Below, piece by piece: positions 30,378-33,185 of a DNA stretch of 33,185 nucleotides. Each line of letters opens with the position of its first letter. Positions within the stretch are counted from its first letter, which is position 1. The stretch is from NCBI GenBank assembly GCA_014385025.1, contig JACRTB010000027.1, forward strand, positions 1-33,185. Direction: 5' to 3'. The position numbers were made by a program, and so were the translations under genes. The notes under the pieces were generated by a model. That model had not been told where the DNA came from and did no database searches. It saw only the letters and a list, made by a program, of their open reading frames with translations. The DNA comes from Yanshouia hominis. GTDB lineage: Bacteria; Bacillota; Clostridia; Oscillospirales; Ruminococcaceae.

Positions 30378-31691
30378 TTAGAGCTTTCTATGGTTTCGAT
30401 ACTCTATTATTCCCCAAAACAGTCCGAGAATAAACAGCGTGACCACAATAATAAAGCTGTATTTGAATGGTACACCAAAATGTGCTTCTATGACATCAAG
30501 AGTTCCGATAGCACTGAGTAAAGAAATAATGTATAGCAGAACATTCAAAATCGCAGAGTTTCTGCTTTTCTTTAGTTCATTTTGTGCAGTCAAATAGGAT
30601 ATTTTTAGGTGAAGAGCTTCTGCATGTTTTTTGTAAGGCTCGCTTTCCTTAATGTAGTTCAATAAATTATGAGTTTCAATTGGAAGATTAGGAGAGCAAA
30701 AAAGATTCTGCAAGTAAATATCATTTCGTACCGACCGCCGAAGATCTGTTTCATTTTCAAGGTTAGAGTTTTGAAAAATATGAATATAGAGTTTTAGCGA
30801 TTCCAATATAATGGCCGAATATAAAATTGGTTGAAAGTTATCACAATCAAAGTCAGAAACTACACTACAACCAGCTTGTGGATAATATTGGTATATTTCC
30901 ACTGTACTAATGTCCTTAATTGGTTCAGCAGGCGCTTTCGTATCAATGAGTTTGCAAAAGTAATCTGAAATATTTTCAATATTATTCGAAAAGACCAATG
31001 TGTCATGCACAAAGAAATATTCTTGGGAACGATAACACTTATTTGTCAATTCCCAGATAAACTCAGAAATATTTTCATATATTATTTCAGAAATTTTCAT
31101 TCCTGCCTCGACAGGTTTCTCTTCATCAAAGAATTGATATTTCTCCACAGACAGTAGGTTGTAGTTATCTGCTTTTGCCCCGACATCATCTTTGGCAAGT
31201 GGTTTTCCTGTTTTGTAGTTTATGACTTCAAAAGCAATGAACAAAACACTGTTCATCATAAAGGCACCGGCATCAATTTGATACATCTGACCATTTATCC
31301 AAACTAAAAATGGCTCTAGCCAGAAAGTAAATTCGATTTTGAAATATCGTTCATCAACTAAGATAGATTGTGCGTGCCTAAGATTGATATAGAAACCGGA
31401 ATCTTTCAAAGAGTCACTTGCATTATTTTCTTTTTCAGCTGAATCTTTTGATTTGAAGGAAAATGTAGTCGCTTGATGTACATAATCATATTGGGCCGTT
31501 ACCTCCATTTTCCCATCAACAGAAGTAATAGTCTCGTCTGTTGCCACGAAAGAAAGATGATGCTTTTCCAGTAAGGATTGCATCTGCTTCTTTTTGTGCG
31601 GGATAACATTACGAAGTTTTCGTAAAAACCAGTTTGTCGCTTTATACTGTGTCGAATTATATGCGCTTAAAAATAAAACAGTATCATCCAC
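30378..31691 (-). CDS. AT-rich cargo gene: C-terminally membrane-anchored protein, function unknown
   Basis: About 437 residues. The first 375 are soluble and lack a recognised catalytic motif; they start VDDTVLFLSAYNSTQYKATN. A helical segment (SEPYKKHAEALHLKISYLTA) leads to two membrane helices at the very end (AILNVLLYIISLLSAIGTL; YSFIIVVTLFILGLFWGII). That topology resembles the CorA superfamily, but GTL stands where CorA has GMN, so this is only a shape comparison. GTG 31691 is preferred over TTG 31697 because GGAGG lies 9 bp, not 3 bp, upstream. Base composition is much more AT-rich than the neighbours, so it was probably acquired separately. Its position, alone at the element's right end, is typical of cargo such as phage defence genes. 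Confidence 0.75.
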   Translation of the reverse strand: MDDTVLFLSAYNSTQYKATNWFLRKLRNVIPHKKKQMQSLLEKHHLSFVATDETITSVDGKMEVTAQYDYVHQATTFSFKSKDSAEKENNASDSLKDSGFYINLRHAQSILVDERYFKIEFTFWLEPFLVWINGQMYQIDAGAFMMNSVLFIAFEVINYKTGKPLAKDDVGAKADNYNLLSVEKYQFFDEEKPVEAGMKISEIIYENISEFIWELTNKCYRSQEYFFVHDTLVFSNNIENISDYFCKLIDTKAPAEPIKDISTVEIYQYYPQAGCSVVSDFDCDNFQPILYSAIILESLKLYIHIFQNSNLENETDLRRSVRNDIYLQNLFCSPNLPIETHNLLNYIKESEPYKKHAEALHLKISYLTAQNELKKSRNSAILNVLLYIISLLSAIGTLDVIEAHFGVPFKYSFIIVVTLFILGLFWGIIEYRNHRKL

Positions 31692-31769
31692 TTGCAATGA
31701 CCTCCGATCTCGTCAGTAAAATTTATATTATTAATTATACAGCCAAATGACATACACAACAAGCATAGT

Positions 31770-31799
31770 GCAACAGATAATACTGTTGCTTATTTTTTT
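31770..31799 (+). terminator. Terminator at the right end of the IME
   Basis: GCAACAG (31770-31776) and CTGTTGC (31783-31789) over ATAATA, followed by TTATTTTTTT. It lies about 30 bp inside the right boundary and would stop element transcripts from entering the virD4 3' half. Confidence 0.8.
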
Positions 31800-31827
31800 G
31801 ATAAAAAGTCCTTGACAACTCGTTTCG

Positions 31828-32640
31828 GGAAAAACAGCCAAGTCGATTTTGATTTCCTGCGGCGCTCGCCTTGCCGTGTTCGACATTGCAGAGTTGCGTG
31901 AGGTCACGGCTTATGATGAGCTGGAGCTGGATACTCTGGGAGACAGGAAAACTGCCCTGTTCCTCATCATGAGTGACACTGATGACAGCTTTAATTTCCT
32001 TATATCCATGTGTTATACCCAGCTGTTTAACCTGCTCTGCGAAAAGGCCGACGATGTGTACGACGGCAGACTGCCGGTTCATGTGCGCTGTCTGATCGAC
32101 GAGTGCGCCAACATTGGCCAGATACCCAAGTTGGAAAAGCTGGTGGCCACCATCCGAAGCCGTGAGATCTCCGCCTGTCTGGTGTTGCAGGCGCAGAGTC
32201 AGCTCAAGGCGATTTATAAGGATAACGCAGATACCATTATCGGAAACATGGATACTTCCATCTTTCTGGGCGGTAAGGAGCCGACCACTCTCAAGGAGCT
32301 GGCCGCCGTGCTGGGTAAGGAAACCATCGACACCTACAACACCGGAGAGAGCCGTGGGAGGGAAACATCCCATTCACTCAACTATCAAAAATTGGGGAAA
32401 GAGCTGATGAGCCAGGATGAGCTTGCTGTTATGGATGGCGGCAAGTGTATCCTCCAGCTGCGCGGTGTGCGTCCTTTCCTTTCGGATAAGTACGACATCA
32501 CCAAGCACCCCAATTTCAAGTACACTGCCGACGCGGATGACAAGAACGCTTTTGATATTGAAGCATTCTTGTCCGCAAGGCTGAAACTCAAGCCCAATGA
32601 GGTCTGCGATGTATATGAAGTAGACACAAAGGGCGCTTAA
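31828..32640 (+). pseudogene. VirD4/TraG coupling protein, 3' half
   Basis: The frame starts at the element junction (GGA AAA ACA, Gly-Lys-Thr) and runs 270 residues: KTAKSILISCGARLAVFDI, Walker B LIDECANIGQIPKLEKLVAT, SREISACLVLQAQSQLKAIY, NADTIIGNMDTSIFLGGKEP and ITKHPNFKY. It continues exactly where the 5' half at 13786-14804 stops. It has no start codon or ribosome-binding site of its own at the junction, so it should be silent until the 17-kb element excises. Confidence 0.92.
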
Positions 32641-32752
32641 TTTCGTTCCGCTTTAGAAGGGAGTGATCTTATCTATTCGCCGCATCTGCCCTCTATGGGC
32701 CATTGGCGTACAAAGCGGACAATCGCGAGAAAAAATAATGAAAAAGGAGGAC

Positions 32753-32801
32753 AGCCGGAATCATGCCCCCGGAAACCGGGCGGCAGATTGTTCCGGCTTT
32801 T
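32753..32801 (+). terminator. Branched hairpin between virD4 and maff2
   Basis: AGCCGGAA pairs with TTCCGGCT. Inside, CCCGG-AAA-CCGGG forms a second stem. TTTT follows. It may end or attenuate the virD4 transcript before maff2. Otherwise 32641-32859 shows no well-supported gene; a GTG-started 56-codon frame (32663-32833) overlaps it. Confidence 0.6.
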
Positions 32802-32859
32802 GTATGCCTATGAAACATGACAAACCTATTTTTTAATCAGATTCCGGCTAACAAACTAT

Positions 32860-33000
32860 ATGGCATTTTTTGAACAGGCAATCACCGTTCTTCAGACCCT
32901 CGTTATCGCGCTCGGTGCCGGTCTCGGTATCTGGGGCGTTATCAACCTGCTGGAAGGTTACGGCAACGACAACCCCGGCGCCAATGCTCATGTGCCATAA
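32860..33000 (+). pseudogene. Maff2-family conjugation protein, truncated
   Basis: MAFFEQAITVLQTLVIALGA, GLGIWGVINLLEGYGNDNPG: the start and single membrane helix of Maff2, the small membrane protein that follows traG in Tn1549-like ICEs. Family members are about 60-70 residues and continue after NPGA with a second hydrophobic part. Here the reading changes to NAHVP and stops at residue 46, so the gene is cut at about 32984. Confidence 0.78.
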
Positions 33001-33086
33001 AGTAACACACAAGAATTTGATAGACAGCAGCCCATTATTCCGATATTGCCTTACGCACGCATCTTATAACTTTTTCGTTAAGACTA

Positions 33087-33116
33087 TTGACTCTGATACC
33101 TCGAAAGAGATATAAT
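33087..33116 (+). promoter_or_regulatory. Sigma-A type promoter
   Basis: TTGACT (33087-33092) and TATAAT (33111-33116), 18-bp spacer, about 50 bp before the ATG at 33168. Confidence 0.75.
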
Positions 33117-33122
33117 ATAGTT

Positions 33123-33145
33123 GCTACTTAGCAAGCCTAAGTAGC
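33123..33145 (+). promoter_or_regulatory. Hairpin in the 5' leader
   Basis: GCTACTTAG and CTAAGTAGC form a perfect 9-bp stem around CAAGC. It starts about 7 bp after the -10 box, so it is either an operator at the transcription start or a 5' stem of the mRNA. Confidence 0.6.
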
Positions 33146-33167
33146 GAAACTAAAGAGAGGCGACGAT

Positions 33168-33185
33168 ATGAATAACAAATATGTC
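33168..33185 (+). CDS. Start of a gene at the window edge
   Basis: Six codons, MNNKYV, after AGAGAGG. Too short to identify. KYV followed by a resolvase motif would fit a serine recombinase start, which also fits the position at an element end, but that is a guess. Confidence 0.5.

Larger units (their letters stand above)
14805..31829 (+). mobile_element. Integrative mobilizable element (serine recombinase, MobA/L) inside virD4
   Basis: The boundaries follow from the broken virD4 frame: ...GCCGCCGG to the left (14803-14804) and GGAAAAACA to the right (from 31828), so a GG core is duplicated, as expected from a large serine recombinase with a 2-bp crossover. The length is about 17,025 bp. It carries recombinase and TnpV at the left end. 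A resistance operon (18013-22899), a mobilization region (23342-26734), a toxin-antitoxin pair, replication genes, TnpW and a cargo gene follow. The gene order and TnpV/TnpW point to the Tn4451-related group. Excision would restore virD4 exactly. Confidence 0.88.
32985..33185 (+). mobile_element. Left end of a further inserted element in maff2
   Basis: From about 32985 the sequence no longer matches Maff2 and becomes AT-rich, with its own promoter, a hairpin and a gene start. By analogy with the first insertion, and because maff2 is a known type of target in such ICEs, I read it as the left end of another integrated element. The right end is outside the window. Confidence 0.55.

Noticed and set aside
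32663-32833. GTG-started 56-codon frame between virD4 and maff2
   Set aside because: The start overlaps its only ribosome-binding sequence, the frame runs through a strong hairpin, and no family is recognised.

Overview
The window looks like a mobile-DNA stack from an anaerobic gut Firmicute (class Clostridia). The gene set is the one carried by Tn1549/CTn-type integrative conjugative elements (ICEs) of that group: sortase and SpaA-type surface protein, Tn916-like Xis and Int, ParA/ParB, PcfB, VirD4/TraG and Maff2. Nested inside are a large-serine-recombinase element with TnpV and TnpW, a MobA/MobL relaxase and a CprABC-like peptide-resistance operon. No chromosomal housekeeping gene is visible. 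The host species cannot be named from this sequence.

Layout. 1-207: end of an IS256-family element that cuts an ICE gene (3' remnant 208-410). 407-6538: ICE surface module: sortase, CAP-domain protein, a 1352-residue SpaA-repeat protein and a small unknown. 6726-8292: xis and int. 8278-8760: an attP-like junction. It has int-side TATTAGCAA repeats, a 45-bp 3' end of a tRNA-Arg gene as core, and a second arm with other short repeats. Because both sides of the core look like ICE sequence, this is either a circular ICE form or two ICEs in tandem. 8895-13789: ICE maintenance module: parA, parB with an internal 25-bp palindrome, two paralogous small unknowns, a replication-initiator-like gene with internal 15-bp repeats, a BRO/KilAC protein, and pcfB.

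13786-14823 and 31828-32640 are two halves of one virD4/traG coupling-protein gene. They are separated by a ~17.0-kb integrative mobilizable element (IME, about 14805-31829). The join GG|AAAAACA restores a continuous reading frame if the element leaves. In order, the IME carries a large serine recombinase, TnpV, a small unknown, an XRE repressor divergent from a HTH protein, a two-component system, a three-gene ABC exporter and a lipoprotein. A stretch with three hairpins follows, then three sigma-like regulators, DUF3847, an oriT of the RSF1010/pIP501 nick type, MobA/MobL, a YafQ-DinJ toxin-antitoxin pair and a cysteine-rich VLP protein. It ends with a replisome organizer, a DnaC-like helicase loader, TnpW, an unknown, and an AT-rich 437-residue membrane protein of unknown function. 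Terminator hairpins sit just inside both ends.

After the virD4 3' half comes maff2, cut after about 40 codons by what looks like the left end of a third inserted element (32985 to the end), with its own promoter, a hairpin and the first six codons of a gene.

How it works together (inference). The ICE supplies conjugation, but its coupling protein, Maff2 and the gene before the sortase are all interrupted, so transfer should be blocked unless the inserted elements excise. The IME carries its own relaxase, oriT and replication genes, could borrow a related conjugation machine, and gives the host a sensor-controlled antimicrobial-peptide exporter.
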